Of a stretch of 64,000 nt of DNA, positions 1 through 11,660 are shown one piece after another. Each line of letters begins with the position of its first letter. Positions within the stretch are counted from its first letter, which is position 1. Position numbers and translations under genes: made by a program. This stretch comes from Anniella stebbinsi (lineage: Eukaryota; Chordata; Lepidosauria; Squamata; Anniellidae), in assembly GCA_029215795.1 (NCBI GenBank), contig JARDYH010000004.1:199936017-200000016 (forward strand), given 5' to 3'. Under the pieces are notes generated by a model, which searched no databases, was not told the origin of the DNA, and saw only the letters and a list, made by a program, of their open reading frames with translations.

Positions 1-339
1 AGAAATCTGTGCAATCTATCAGTTTTGCTTTCTCTTTCATACAATTGTTTAAAAAAAAAAAAAGCTCCAGTTCTTTCTCTCTTGAATATGAAGAACATTG
101 TGAATTTTGGTAAATTCTTATCAAAAAGAACTGAAAGGAAATTCACACCTTTCTGCACCAACCAAATTCAATAGGAACAGCTATTTCTGGCATGGAGAGG
201 ATAATGCCTTAACAGCCTGCCATATACCTGTTGAAGATGAGGCTGTCAGGGAAAGAAAAAAAATAAGCCACCCACTAATATGGTTGAATACACACAGATT
301 TATAACCCGACTTTTAAAAGTGAAGCACACAAAGCCCAC

Positions 340-462
340 ATTTGTTATTAAAAATAAAAAGAATCCCAAGTTCTTTCTCCGTGAATACTGAGAATTTTGT
401 GAAATCTGGTCAATTTTTACACAAACCGAATTCAAGCAAAATTCTCACCCATCCCTTGTTAA
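340..462. repeat. Possible end of a hAT-like non-autonomous element
   Basis: The stretch ends in CAAAATTCTCACCCATCCCTT, whose reverse complement begins with the AGGGATGGGTGAG pattern also seen near 57505. It contains a second copy of the AAGTTCTTTCTC...GAATA...AATTTTG pattern present at about 70-112. Terminal motif and internal duplication suggest a DNA-transposon end. No target duplication was found, so this is tentative. Confidence 0.3.
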
Positions 463-950
463 ATCCGGCTTTCCCTTCTCCTTCACACAGTTGGACGCTT
501 TGTGCTATTTTTATTGCTAAGGCTATCATTTCCCCAAAGCACCTGAATGAACACTGAAGGACAAAGATATCATTCTGAAGGGCATAGCTGTTTGCAGCAA
601 AGTCGCTGTGGGATCTTTATTCTGTTGATTCAGTGTCTCTTCAGATCAGATGAATGATAGGTGGTACATCTGTCAGCAGCTTTGAAACTTCATCTTAATT
701 GCCCTCTCTTATGCCAAAGCAGCTCAGTCTAGTAGTATGACTGTTCTGACCAATGAAATACCCCGACCTCACCTGCAGGGGAACAGTGGGGCTGCAGGTG
801 TGTTCCTGCCCTCCTGTTTAATGTGCTCACCCTGGCTTTTTATCTCTAGCAGCCAGCAGGAAAGACACTGCCTTTGTGCTTTATTGTTGAGTGAGAAATC
901 TGATGCAGTCATATCCAAAAGGCAATAAAGACACGCAGAGGCTACGTTTT
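463..950. other. No recognisable feature
   Basis: I see no coding frame with family resemblance, no inverted repeat and no microsatellite here. Confidence 0.5.
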
Positions 951-954
951 AAGA

Positions 955-1172
955 TAGGCTGCAATCCTAAACACATTTATTGGAGAGTAAGTCCTATTGC
1001 ACACAGGGAGCTTACATGAATAGACCAGGCTCCTCACTGCAGATGTTTATCCTTCAATTTGCGGAAGGTGACAGGAACGACAATGGAATGGTACACACAT
1101 GTATTAATAGGTAAGCTCCATTGGAGACACTGTTGGACTATTTCAGAGTAAATATGCATGGGATTGCACTGT
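955..1172. repeat. Diverged interspersed repeat (GCAATCCTA...GGATTGCA type)
   Basis: It starts with GCAATCCTAAACAC and ends with GCATGGGATTGCACTG, with AGAGTAAGTCCTATTG and TTCAGAGTAAATATGC between. The same inverted pattern recurs at 32238-32330, 47608-47700, 54938-55100 and 62642-62740. It is an old inverted-repeat family of small non-coding elements; class unknown. Confidence 0.5.
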
Positions 1173-1499
1173 TAATGCTGCAAGCCTATGCACAGACTTG
1201 GGAGCAAGTCTCATCGAAGTCAATGTATAGTAAGCCTGCATAACACCTCCACCACTCCATCTTTTAGACTATTGTTTTTTAAATAATAATAATAACAACA
1301 ACAATGTAAAATTTCAACAAAAGAAAAGAAAGAAAAATGTAGCTACATAGACATGAATATATCAATTTTGATGCATAAGTGTGAAATGTATGCATATATG
1401 AAAATACAGGTTTCTAAGAACTATACATAAACTTCAAGAAAAGGAGACTAAATATCAAAATAAGCAGCCATTCTCAAGTAGCAGTTGTGAAAGAAGCAC

Positions 1500-2170
1500 A
1501 AACCTGTGTCTCCCTTGCAAGGCAGGCCTAAGTCAAATTTCCCAATCAAGCCGCCCCCTTCCCACAGTCTACCAGTGAAACATTGGACTGGAACTAGTAT
1601 GCCTAGAAATAATCACACTTCACAAAGGCTCAAAGCAGTTTATTAATCTGTGTAAGGCCCTGAGCGTAAATGACAATCAAAAGGAAAGGTGGATGGAGAG
1701 AGGGAAGGTGAGAGGGAAACAGTTTAGAAGTTCAATGAAGCTAAAAGGCTACCACAGCCATAAAATGCCCTTAAAAGAGCAATAAAAGCAATTCCACGGC
1801 AAGCCATTAACCCAGAGCGACACAAAGAAACATAACAAATCCTGGTTACCTCATACCTGGCGGTATAGGGGTCCCTTCCACACCAGACTTTGGGGGCCCA
1901 AGCAGCATGGGCCCATCTCCAGAACAAACAGAGGCAAAAGACAGGCAAAAGCTAACTAACTTATCCCCCCCTCCCAAGCTGGCAGGTGAGGTGGCTGGCT
2001 CAACCAATCCACAAGCAGCAAGCTCCCCAGAGCTTGCAAGCTTCCTTCCCCTTGAGGAGAGAAGATTCCCACACTTCAGCTGCAAGACATGTTCTTATAA
2101 TTAATGGGCCTGAGGAACAATGGTGGAGCCAGGCAGCTCCAACTGCCTCTTGATAACAGCCAGGTGGGGT
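1500..2170 (-). repeat. Possible solo LTR, minus strand
   Basis: Read on the minus strand there is a TATA-like TAATTATAAGAACATG near 2100, followed by about 450 bases and then AATAAACTGCTTTGAGCC at about 1630-1647. This has the layout of a promoter and polyadenylation signal within an LTR. I could not fix TG...CA ends or a target duplication, and no internal region flanks it. Other explanation: unrelated unique sequence. Confidence 0.25.
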
Positions 2171-2215
2171 TGACTGTCTCAAACTAATGGTTTGGAAAAG
2201 AATAACTGAAACAGT

Positions 2216-2697
2216 GGCTGGTTTCAGACTACACTTTAGGCAATGGAGGAGTTAATAACACACTCAACGTGCGTTATCCTGCAGGTGCCCCTCCCCCGTC
2301 ACACGGCTGAAAGTCCCGGCTTCCTTCTGGGCTGCTGCATCTCCTTGCTCCCACCTCCTACAGTCCTCTGGCCATATCGCAGCATGCACCGCAAGTTCTG
2401 CTGTCTGTATCAGAGCAGCAGGGGGGTTTCGGCTGCTCCGGCCATCAGAACCCTATGCCCAAATGGAATAGTATACAGAGAGAGTGGGTTCCCTCCACAC
2501 AACACTTTAAACAACGGATTTCGGGATAAACAACGTGCAAGCCCATTGTTTTTCTCTGTCGTTTAATTGCCCAAAATAGCGTACCGTCAGTTGTGTGTGC
2601 GTTGTGTGTTGCCCTCCACAAGACACAATAAGCAATGCAACTGACAGTTGCCTCTTCCCCCCCCCCCCGTTGATTATCATGTCTTCCAAAATCAGCC
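2216..2697. mobile_element. Palindromic-end MITE, family A (intact copy)
   Basis: The element starts GGCTGGTTTCAGACTACAC and ends with the complement of GGCTGATTTTGGAAGACA. Just inside the ends come GGCAATGGAGG on the left and the complement of TCAACGGGGG on the right. A related copy, at 48250-48478 plus 54601-54872, has the same order: CTTTAGGCAATGGAG, AGTTCTGC.GTCTG/CTGTAG.AG, CCCGTTGTTTTTCTC, ACACAATAAGCAATGCAA. Length is 482 bp. No coding capacity and no clear target duplication. Superfamily unassigned. Confidence 0.7.
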
Positions 2698-3037
2698 ATT
2701 ACAACAACCTTGTAGGGGAGGCCACAGCCATGTTCCCGATCTTCACAGCATTCACCCACTACCCATTCAATGTTGAAACATAAATTCTTCAATCCCCTGC
2801 ATAATAGGAAGTGAGCATTTATCCTTCCAATGTTGTAATATCAGTCTTTTCGCTGTCAGAAGAGATAATCCATTTGCACTGGATTACCATTTAACTTCCA
2901 GGAAGCAGGCAGATAATTTAAAAGAGCATGTACATCAGTAAACATTAAGAAGCGTTCCAATAAGAAATTTATCTGTATAATGACCTTAAAAGAAGCATTG
3001 TGTTATACCTCCAACAATTAGCCAACTTTTAGATTAT
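2698..3037. other. No recognisable feature
   Basis: AT-rich sequence without a repeat or coding signature that I recognise. Confidence 0.5.
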
Positions 3038-3840
3038 AGGGCTTGTTTAGACAAAACGCTAAGCCATGGTTTGGCCACTAACCCTTTTGCAGCAAATGGT
3101 TAGTGAGCATGGGTGAGTTAACATATTAAGCAATGAAGAGGAAATAGTTCATGGACGGAAGGCAATATCTGTGGCTGTCTTTGGGCGACACAGAAGTGCC
3201 CTCCATCAAGAGGACTGTCTCCTCTCCGTTGCTTAGTCATCTCCCCCCAACACTTCTCCTCCTCCCCACAGAATGGTGGCACTGAAGAGGCCTTACCTTA
3301 CCTGTGCAGCCATTACACGGGAGGAGCAGAGAGAAGGCTCCCAGTGGCAGAGGGATCTGAACTTCTCTCAATAGGTGACAGGGTCAAGGAAGAAGTTCCA
3401 GCCCATCCCTGTCTCCAGTTGACAGAAAATTGGTATCCTCCGCCGCTGCCATTGCCAAGTAACCGGGAAGCTTGTGTCTCCTGCGTCAAGGTTAGCTGGT
3501 GAAGGAACTTTCATGGGAGTGGGGATCATGACCCCTTACACATGACATGGCCGGTCCCAAGAATCCCCACTGCAGAAGCAGGATGCTTGAGACCAGCCTC
3601 CTCGCTTATAAGGGGTTGCAATCCCAGCTCCCACAAAGGGCACCTCAGTACCAAGCCACATCATTGGAGGGATGATGTGGCTCGGTGCTGAGGCTTCCTT
3701 CTCAGTTGGGGGGGGGGGGTCCTAGGAAAAGGGGGTTCCCCTGCCCTCTTTCCAGAACCCTGACTTAGAAGGAGGCATTGCTGGGGGCTGGGATCTCCTC
3801 GAGTCTGAAGAGATTCTTGCTCCCAGCAGCACCTCTGCCA

Positions 3841-4240
3841 TGCCCATCAAGTCTGGAGCCAGAGAGGCTCCAAACTCGATGGGCAGAGAAGACGAGGGGC
3901 AAAGCAGATAGGGTGAAAGAGGAGGGCGCAGGGCTCAGAGCTGCTGCTGACACTCCGTATCCCCTTCCATTGCTTCCGACATCCAGTCACACCAGCTGAA
4001 GGGTCTCCCAGCCTGCACACAGGAAAAACCTTCAGCTGGCGTGACCGAGCGACGGAAGCCTCAAGGCGAACCCCAAATGGATGGGGGGGCAGGGCTTGGG
4101 ATATGCCATTCCTGGGTGGGACATCACGATTGCAACGCCCCTCCCAGGGACGGCATGTTCCCATATGTGAGAGTGCTTCAGGAGCCCTGATCCCCACCCT
4201 AATAAAGGATGGGACAATCAGGGCTCCTGAAGCACTCGCA
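3841..4240. repeat. Three consecutive long hairpins
   Basis: Three separate inverted repeats follow each other. Hairpin 1: 3841-3885, about 20-bp arms around AGAGA. Hairpin 2: GTCACACCAGCTGAAGG at 3986 pairs with CCTTCAGCTGGCGTGAC ending at 4045. Hairpin 3: a 24-bp arm at 4168-4191 pairs with 4217-4240 with one mismatch. They are spaced about 100-120 bp apart in GC-rich sequence and look like internal palindromes of a mobile element. Confidence 0.65.
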
Positions 4241-4347
4241 CGAACAGGATTATTTTCCCTTGCCCATGGAGCTGCGTGGGACTAGAGTGGCCAAGTTTCT
4301 GCTGCTCTTGCCTCATGACTCTGTGGACAGGGAAGAATAATGAATGG

Positions 4348-4532
4348 AGCCCAACACATGACACAGTAAGCAACGGAGCAGCCCGTTGTTTTTCTCTGTT
4401 GTTTATCCCTGCAAAATAATCAACCGTCCATTGTGTGTGCATTGTGTCGCCCGACACACGACACAATAATCAACACACCAGACGGTTGATTCCCCTCTCC
4501 TCCGTTGCTTATCGTGTTGTCCAAACTCAGCC
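4348..4532. mobile_element. Partial MITE, family A (right half)
   Basis: It shares with 2500-2697 and 54680-54872 the blocks AGCAACGGAGCAGCCCGTTG, TTTTTCTCTG, CAATAATCAAC and the end CCGTTGCTTATCGTGTTGTC followed by CAGCC. The left half is missing or diverged. Confidence 0.6.
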
Positions 4533-4679
4533 CATGTTTAAATCATGATTATGCAGCCACCATTGTTAGGAATGGTTTGCATGACATGCTAAGTCATGGT
4601 TCACATGATACACTAAGCCATAATGGTTCACTCAAAATGCTTAACCACCGTGGCTTAGCGTGTTGTCTGAACAGGATCA

Positions 4680-5809
4680 TGTACTACAGGCTGGTGCTTA
4701 TTCATCATATTCAACAGGAACAAACACGATGTAAATTGCTACAATTCAGACCAAGTAATTTGTGACACATACACTTTTATATTGTAATATATAATGAGTC
4801 CTTGGGATAAAAATCTCCACAAAGAACAATTTTCCTTGGCCAAAAATGAACATTAAGAGTATCCAGAATCCCAGATTGTAAAAGATCGTAAATAAACATT
4901 ATTTATTTTAGCAAAGTCTGTACAAACCGTATCACTTTTTATTTAACTACTTCCTTAGCTAGACAAGTACTCTGACTAAAGAAGAAAACTGAGCAACTGA
5001 TTCAAGGCAGCAATAAAAAATTTAGCATCCCACTTATCTTTTAGGTCCTGCACACCTACAGGATCCATATAATTTGCATGTGCTGCTGATAGTGGTCTTT
5101 TCAATTTAGGTATCTAATTTAAGGATCAGTAGACAATTAACAATTGATAACCAGCTCAAATAGCTCACCTGAGCTCTCTCTCTTTGAGCCATATTCCCAC
5201 ACTGCTGTTGACTCTCTGTTCACTATCTCAGCTATAATGAAAAATAACTCGAAATCAAAAACAGGCAGCAGCAGCAACAATGGCAACATGCTGTAGAGAA
5301 ACATGTAGACAAAAATAACACTGACACATCATTTATCTGTTATGATTCCTTTCCTACTGAAATTCTCTAACAAACTGCAGGCATTCAATAAATAGTTATG
5401 AAAGGGAGGCTGCTTGGATAGATTTTAATAATTAAGAAGGGAAAATATTACTCGGAGCACAATGGAACCTTGTAGGAATGCAATGTGTGGAAGCAGAATT
5501 AGCTTTCTCCCTGGATTATGAAGATTATGTATAACCTCTTGTCCCACAGTCCATGTTGCTCTCAATGCTGATTCATGCTAAGAAAGGCAGCAGCCCCTGC
5601 AAGCAGGGTTTTTTTTCTGAATCAACGGATGTTCATTTGATATTGGACAGGCAGTTTTGAGATATGGATAAGAAGGTGTGCTGTACTAAGGGAGCTCATC
5701 GCCAGATCCTTGCTGCGCTATCATATAGGATTCTCTATCTTGAAATAGGTAGCTAGGCAGCTATCTCACAGGGTCATCTTCTCTCTATAGGTAGCCTGCC
5801 CAGCTTCTG
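4680..5809. other. No recognisable feature
   Basis: AT-rich sequence with no coding frame of note, no inverted repeats and no recognisable LINE or SINE sequence. Confidence 0.5.
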
Positions 5810-6154
5810 CTACCAACTCTTCAGAAACTGGTGGTGAGTTTGCTGAGTCTTCCCTGAGAAGTGATCCAGCTCTAAGCCTAATGACTTTTCTAGATTTTTA
5901 ATGTCAGTAACTCCATAAATCTCAGCCAGAAAGAAGCCCACATCCCTCCCTACAGTTTCCAACAATTTTTTTCTTTGCTTCTCAGGGCTGGTATAGTTAT
6001 GAGGTGGCAAGTTCAGCCTACCTCGGGCAGATCCCATTCTAAGAAGTGGAGCCACATTCTTAGCATCCAAAATCCAGTTTTCCAAACAAACATTACATGT
6101 AAGTCTTAAAACAGGTGGAGTACTACTCCATAATGCAACTCCTATGGCTGTTTT
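5810..6154 (-). other. Unassigned open frame, about 113 codons, no start codon upstream
   Basis: The minus-strand frame is open from a TGA near 6154 to a TAG at 5810-5812. Its translation is mixed and charged (for example NLPPHNYTSPEKQRKK and DVGFFLAEIYGV) and looks more protein-like than most chance frames here. I recognise no family. A frame this long is expected by chance several times in a window this size. It could be chance, a decayed retroelement piece, or a single exon; a GTAGCA donor-like site lies at its end. Confidence 0.12.
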
Positions 6155-6159
6155 TGAAT

Positions 6160-7106
6160 TTCATCCCAGTGTACAAATGAAGCCCTCCTGAGACTTGATT
6201 GCCTGCAGCCACAACACTTCTTCCTCTTCACCTATGCTTCAATACAATCTGATGCTTCTCTCAAAAGTTCAAACGAGTGAGAGGATTCCTCCTCCATGGA
6301 AATTATATCAGAATCTGGAGTGGAGATAAGCACCAACACATACTAATGCTTAGCAAATACTCTTTCCTTTGTCTCTTCTTGGACCCTGCTACAGACCATG
6401 GGCCACGTCTGAAATTGCACCTTGGTGGATGTTCCCTATCTGAACCTGGTTCACTTCCTGTTAGCAGCCCTATTCAGGTGTCCTGCATTAGGGAAGAATT
6501 AGGGAAGAATAAAATGGGAGAGGAGGACAATGAATGGGACTTTTGGAGCTTTAGAAAAACCCTTATCCTTCTTGCTCTGTATTGTTGCAAGGAAGAACAG
6601 AGTTCTAAAAGCTTGCAGTCTCGGAGCCTTTCCTGAATGCCTATTGGTGAGGGCAGGGTCACGTGATCTCCTGAGAGCAGCTGGTCTGGAGAAGAGTCCT
6701 GGGCTCCTGAAAGTACAGGGGGATGTTTTAAAAAAAAAATAGAAGGAAGCCCCCTCAGCCACTGCCTACACTTAAAAAGGTAGGCTGAAATCTTGTCCTA
6801 CTCCTGAAGGAAATAGTTATTCAAAATTCTCACCTCTCCCAGCCTCTTTCGCCAGAGTGTTCATTTTCATTTTCATTTCCCCCACCCCACCCCCCATGAA
6901 ATGCCAAAAATGGAAGAATTAAAATTTTTGGCACAGCACTAATTCAGACTTGCACACTGGCTATATTGATCCTGCAGAGAAAAATAATATGTGAACCATC
7001 ACTATATAAAAATGCTGTGCTGAGATTTGTCATCATGACAGTTCCCAAAAGGACCGGTGACTGCAGAAATCACAGCGTGAGTTCATTGTTGGGTTTTCCA
7101 CATTAC
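6160..7106. other. No recognisable feature
   Basis: Only a short A tract near 6728 and a C-rich stretch near 6880 stand out. Confidence 0.5.
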
Positions 7107-7216
7107 ATTACAAGCCTATCTACACTACTGCTTTAAAACAGTTTATAACACTTTTAAACCAGTTAATAACCATTATTGACCAGTTTAAAACTGTTATAAA
7201 CCATTTTAAAGCTGTA
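7107..7216. mobile_element. Short palindromic MITE (CTACACTACTGCTTTAAAAC type)
   Basis: CTACACTACTGCTTTAAAAC at the left pairs with TTTTAAAGCTGTAGTGTAGA at the right. The interior is made of AGTTTTAAACCAGTT/AACTGTTATAAACC repeats in both orientations. About 110 bp. The closest relative is at 46434-46543, with partial or longer relatives at 14077 and 34440. Confidence 0.7.
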
Positions 7217-8313
7217 GTGTAGAGACCACACACCACCTGAAGATGGTTGAGAGGGACTTCAAGGAGAGACCAGGCAGCCACCTTGCATTTGGAAATTAGA
7301 CTTTGCCAGCCTTGTGCCAGCAGGCAGAGCAAGCAAATACTTGCCACTGTAAAACAACAACTCCCTGTGGGAGGTCCTGGAGTAGAGGGACCTGCTGCAG
7401 TTCTCTCCCCTCCCACACACACACACACAAATCTATGTGCCTTCCCTTTAGGAAAAATGTAGGCATGGGTTAACAGACAGCCTGACAGGGTGGGTGAGAT
7501 GGGAGCAGTTTCTTCTGAGCCTGGCATAGTTGATCCCTCTCCCTCACTCCCTTGGCTATCACATGCATGTCATCTGTGGCTATCAGGAGAGTCCCAGCAA
7601 CTTGAAGGTACCACACAAGTGGAACTATAGCCATTGCTTCTATTTAGGATTCCCACCATCAGCACTAAATGTAAGCTTGTCTAGGAAAACTTTCTCTTGA
7701 GAGCATACTGAGTTACCTGGCACATTAGGGAGTTGGCTTTTTCAGATGACTGACACAAACAAAAGACGACAAAAATCTAAACATGACTCTTTGTTTGTCT
7801 AAACTGTTTCAAAAAATGGGGCCATTTATCCCAAAGCTTTGAGTTGAAAAGTTGAGTAAAATTTAATTCTCATAGTTTTAATGCCGTTATACCTATGTAA
7901 TTGCTATGTATGATTTGTAGTAGGCTAGATCCAGTATCAGTAACAGCATCCCTCACTTTATTAAACATTTATACAGGAGCTACTTTTGCTAATAAGGAAT
8001 TTATGTACTCAGAAATTCATAGCCACTTCATTTTCACAGAACATTTCAGCTAAATGGATGTTCATGTGTGTAAGCAATGATGATGGGTGCCCAACACAGT
8101 GATCCATTTTGTCCTGTGTATATGAAGTGACTATGTGGTCCATTTTTTTCTGTAGAATGTTGTAGTTAGGGGTGAGCAAACCCTGAACAATTTGAATTGT
8201 GAACATAGCATGTGAGGATGAATGCCTGAACAGGATTATTCTGCCTCATTATTCCCACATTTAATTACACATCAACATTATGAAGTAATAGAAACCAGGG
8301 CAGGTCTTTCCAA
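7217..8313. other. No recognisable feature except a short CA tract
   Basis: A (CA)8 tract lies near 7412-7428. The rest shows no repeat or coding signature that I recognise. Confidence 0.5.
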
Positions 8314-8790
8314 ATGGGAGCAGGATTGATGACTGAGCTCATCAAGGGAAGTGGGCAGATATATCTGGAAACAAAGCCCTATGAGGAGAAACTGAAAGAA
8401 ATTGACATGTTTAGCCTTAACAAGAGAAGACTGGGGAGAGACATGATAGCACTCTTCATGTACTCGAAAGGTTGTCACACAGAGGAGAGCCAGGATCTCT
8501 TCTCGATCATCCCAGAGTGCAGGACGCGGAATAATGGGCTCAATTTACAGGAAGCCAGATTCTGGCCGGACATCAGGAAAACCTTCTTGATGGTTAGAGT
8601 GGTAGGACAATGGAACCAATTACCTGGGGAGGTCGTGGGCTCTCCCACACTAGAGGCATTCAAGATGCAGCTGGACAGCCATCTGTCAGATATGCTTTGA
8701 TGTGGATTCCTGCATTGAGCAGGGAGTTGGACTCAGTGGCCTTATAGGCCCTTACAGCACAACTACTCTATGATTCTATGATTCTATATT
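8314..8790 (+). mobile_element. CR1 LINE, 3' end fragment
   Basis: A frame at 8314-8700 translates to a typical CR1 tail: YEEKLKEIDMFSLNKRRLG, then ECRTRNNGLNLQEARFWPDI, then WNQLPGEVVGSPTLEAFK. After its TGA come GGGAGTTGGACTCAGTGGCC and CTTATAGGCCC, and the element ends in the tandem octamer ATTCTATG repeated twice, the 3' hallmark of CR1 retroposons. The copy is truncated at 5', as most CR1 insertions are, and carries no reverse transcriptase. The same tail occurs in reverse at 58108-58395. Confidence 0.85.
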
Positions 8791-8925
8791 TAGCCTCCAT
8801 CCTGCGACACACTCCTTTGCTTTCTCCAGTGGTCCAAAATGACACTACTTTAAGTCTTCATCTGACAGCTACATCTTTTTCTTGTCATTTTTACTCTAGA
8901 GTCTACTGAATTTGGATTAGGACCC

Positions 8926-9345
8926 TAGTAGGGAGGGTGGAACAGCTTTTACAATCTAGATCCCATGAAGCTGATTGTTGGGAGGTTCAGGACAGATAAA
9001 AGGAAGTACTTCTTCACACAGTGCATAGTGAAACTATGAAATTCACTACCACAAGATGTAGTGATGGCCATCAATTTGGATAGCTTAAAAGGAGGGTGGA
9101 TGAATTCCTGGAGGAGAAGGGTATCAATGGCTACTAGTCCTGATAGCTATGTACTACCTCCAGTATCAGAGGCATTAAGCCTATATACACCAGTTGCTGG
9201 GGAACATGGGTAGGAGGGTGCTGTTGCAGTCATGTCCTTCTTGTGGGTTCCTGGTTGACAGCTAGTTGGACACTGTGTGAACAGGGTGCTGGACTAGTTG
9301 GACCCTTGGTCTGACCAAACATGGCTCTTCTTTTGTTCTTATAGT
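8926..9345 (+). mobile_element. CR1-like LINE, 3' fragment (second subfamily)
   Basis: It contains AAAAGGAAGTACTTCTTCAC, then GTGAAACTATGAAATTCACT, AAAGGAGGGTGGATGAATTC and GGTCTGACCAAACATGGC. This word order is that of CR1 tails whose last coding part reads (K)xYFFTQCxVKxWNSxP. Several stops interrupt any frame. No terminal octamer repeat is visible, so it is another subfamily from that at 8314. Confidence 0.7.
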
Positions 9346-9357
9346 CCCCTACACTTA

Positions 9358-9475
9358 CTCTAGAGTCAAAATAAAGAAATGCTCATTTCTGGAAGAAGGC
9401 AGCTCAGCGGAGCTCCCTTATGTGAGTTCCGCTGACCTGCCTCCTTCCAGAAATGTGCATTTCTACTCATTTTGG
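9358..9475. repeat. Inverted repeat around AAATGCNCATTTCTGGAAG
   Basis: AGAAATGCTCATTTCTGGAA at 9374 is repeated in inverse as TTCCAGAAATGTGCATTTCT ending near 9463. The inner arms AGGCAGCTCAGCGGAGCTCC and GAGTTCCGCTGACCTGCCT also pair. The loop is short (about TTATGT). It has the shape of a small foldback element. Confidence 0.6.
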
Positions 9476-9754
9476 GTTGTCCCAGAAGCATTAAATCGCC
9501 ATTGTGCAAGCGGTGGGGGCTGATTTCACAACAGCATTGGCAGGGCATAAGAAAGTCGGTGAGGATGTAAGTGCCCCGTTGGTTTCTGCCCATGGATTTC
9601 TAGATCATGCCTGTATAGCAGAGCAACCACAAAAAAGGAGGGGGGCACTCCAAGTCATAATTGGCCCAAGCCAACCAAACACAGATCTTAAAGAGGAAAG
9701 GGGTGAAATCAAAATCAAAAAATTCTCCCTCTTTCTTAAATACTAAAATCTGGA

Positions 9755-9920
9755 GTCATCCCATGAAGCTGAATGGTGGGAATCACAGGACCGATATAAG
9801 GAAGTACTTCTTCACTCAGTGTTTTGTTAAACGATGGAATTCACAACCATAAGATGTAGCAATTGTTATCAACTTGATTATCTTGACAGTACCATGATTT
9901 GCCCCAGAGCATCTTTGGGG
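9755..9920 (+). mobile_element. CR1-like LINE fragment
   Basis: CCCATGAAGCTGAATGGTGG, then AAGGAAGTACTTCTTCACTC and GATGGAATTCACAACC match the start of the fragment at 8926. The copy ends after about 165 bp. Confidence 0.65.
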
Positions 9921-10095
9921 AAATCAAGCTAGTAGGTATGGCTGCAGTCCCAGTTTATTTATTAAAAATAAATAAGGTGCAACCAGTTCTTCAGATGCTT
10001 GAGGGAGGAGAGCATATGGAGGAATGATGAGCGCTACAGAGGAAGAGCAATGGGAGAGCGAGTGCTGAAGGAGTAGAGTGATGAGGGATCAGTCT

Positions 10096-10200
10096 GTGGT
10101 GGTGGTGATTGGTGTGTGTGGGGGTGTGTGGGGGTGTGTGCACGCGTGGGTGTGTATATAGAGTGAAGGGTGAGTGAGTATGGAGGGAGGGAGGGGAGAA
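10096..10200. repeat. GT-rich and GGGA-rich simple sequence
   Basis: GGTGGTGGTGATTGG is followed by GTGTGTGGGGGTGTGTG repeats, then TGAGTGAG and GGAGGGAGGGAGGGG. Confidence 0.8.
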
Positions 10201-10204
10201 ACCA

Positions 10205-10739
10205 GGGAGACAGAGTGCCCCAGAGTGCGATTGGCCCAGACGAGATATTGCCCAGGCCCCCCTCAATCCTGGTACTAGAATCACTGTCCCTAGAATCAAG
10301 AAGGCATGATGGTTCTTCTGATTGCTCCCCCACATCACAGTGAGTTCCTGCCACTTCCTTACATCAGCTCCCCTCCCTGATCCAATCCTTGGTATACCAT
10401 TGCCTATGCAACAAGCTTCTTGCTTTCGTGCATCTTAACTGTCCAGCCTTGGTTCCTTTGGCTGGCAAGCAGGCATCAAAGTCACTGTGACACAAGGTTC
10501 ACTTCCTAGACTAGCACAATAGGCCATGAGTTGCTCAACAGCAGCCTCTACTGGCAGATCAGAAGCAACATCGGTGGTCTTCTCTTCTAAGGACTCCTGG
10601 AATTTCTGATCAAGCAGCATACATTTGGGGAAAGAATTAGAAGAGGAACAAGCTCTCCAACTTCATTTCTCTTTCCTTTTTGAAAAGAAGCAATTAATGT
10701 TTCAGTTTTTCCCATAATGAGGCATGGCTGAGATGTTCA
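10205..10739. other. No recognisable feature
   Basis: A 61-codon minus-strand frame at 10435-10620 has protein-like composition, but I recognise no family. Nothing else stands out. Confidence 0.4.
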
Positions 10740-11270
10740 ATGGAAATAGGAGAGATAGGTGGGACACCCAGCTATGCCCAAATAACAACTGTGTTAAAAG
10801 AACTGCACTGTCTGCCTATTAGCTACCGAGCCATGTACAAGGTTATGTTACTGTCATATAAAGCCCTAAACAACTTGGAACCAGGATACCTAGCAGACTG
10901 TCTTCCCTTATATATATCCAGGTGAAATGGACAGAATGTCATTCTGTCATTACGAAATGGACAGAATGTCATCATGAAGTACCCAGATGGCGGGCCTTCT
11001 CTGTAGCAGCACCTGCCATTTGGAAAAACCTCCCTCTGGTAATTCAGGAGGCAGAAAAAACTATGCCACTCCATTTTACTGTCCCATTATACTGCTTTTT
11101 TATTGTTGTTAGAAATGTTTTCATACTGTGTTTTTAAGGTATGTTTTAAATTTGTTTTTATGGTATGTTTTAATACTGTGTTTTAGTATTGTAATCTAAT
11201 GTTATGAACCTCTGAGAGATTCTATTATAATCAGCGGTATAGACATTTTACAAATAAATAAAATAAAATT
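10740..11270 (+). pseudogene. L2-type LINE, C-terminal ORF2 remnant and 3' tail
   Basis: The frame at 10740-10925 gives LKELHCLPISYRAMYKVMLL followed by SYKALNNLEPGYLADCLPLY, the well-known region downstream of the L2 reverse transcriptase (HWLPI..R..YK...L.YKAL). The downstream frame contains RWRAFSVAAPAIWKNLPL, also typical. Frames change and a stop intervenes. The tail ends ATCAGCGGTATAGACATTTT and AAATAAATAAAATAAAA. A 19-bp direct duplication (GAAATGGACAGAATGTCAT at about 10924 and 10951) interrupts the body. The element is 5'-truncated and inactive. Confidence 0.8.
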
Positions 11271-11660
11271 AGTTTCAGTTCAGTTTTGATAAGCATGTAC
11301 CAATTGATATTCACACATTTCTTCCATTTCCGATGGAAAGAGATTTAAAAAATTGAATAAAGGAGAAAGTGAAATAGACAGTAAATACAATGATCCGCAC
11401 CCCCTTAATGCCTCCAGGTTTATTTTGTCTTCCCAACACCTGGGTGAGTATATGGGAGGGGGGAACTATGTTCAGTGGTAGAGCACACACTTTGCATGCA
11501 AAAGGACGGTAACAAGGTAGAGGACCTTCTTGGTAGCAGCCCCCCACCCACCAATTGTGGAATGCTTTCTCCACTGAGACCTGCCAGATGCCAACATGGT
11601 CATCTTTTTGGTTCCAGATCAAGATTTTCCTCTACTCCCAGGCATTTGATGGCATGTGAG

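Larger units (their letters stand above)
3038..4678. mobile_element. Possible 1.6-kb non-autonomous DNA transposon with imperfect TIRs
   Basis: The left end GGGCTTGTTTAGACAAAACG, followed by CTAAGCCATGG, is matched on the right by the complement of CCTGTTCAGACAACACGC, followed by CTAAGCCACGG. The same terminal style (gttcagacaacacgctaag) closes a small MITE at 19883-19993. The interior contains a hairpin cluster and half of a family-A MITE, so the two ends may belong to different insertions. No transposase frame is visible. Confidence 0.35.
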
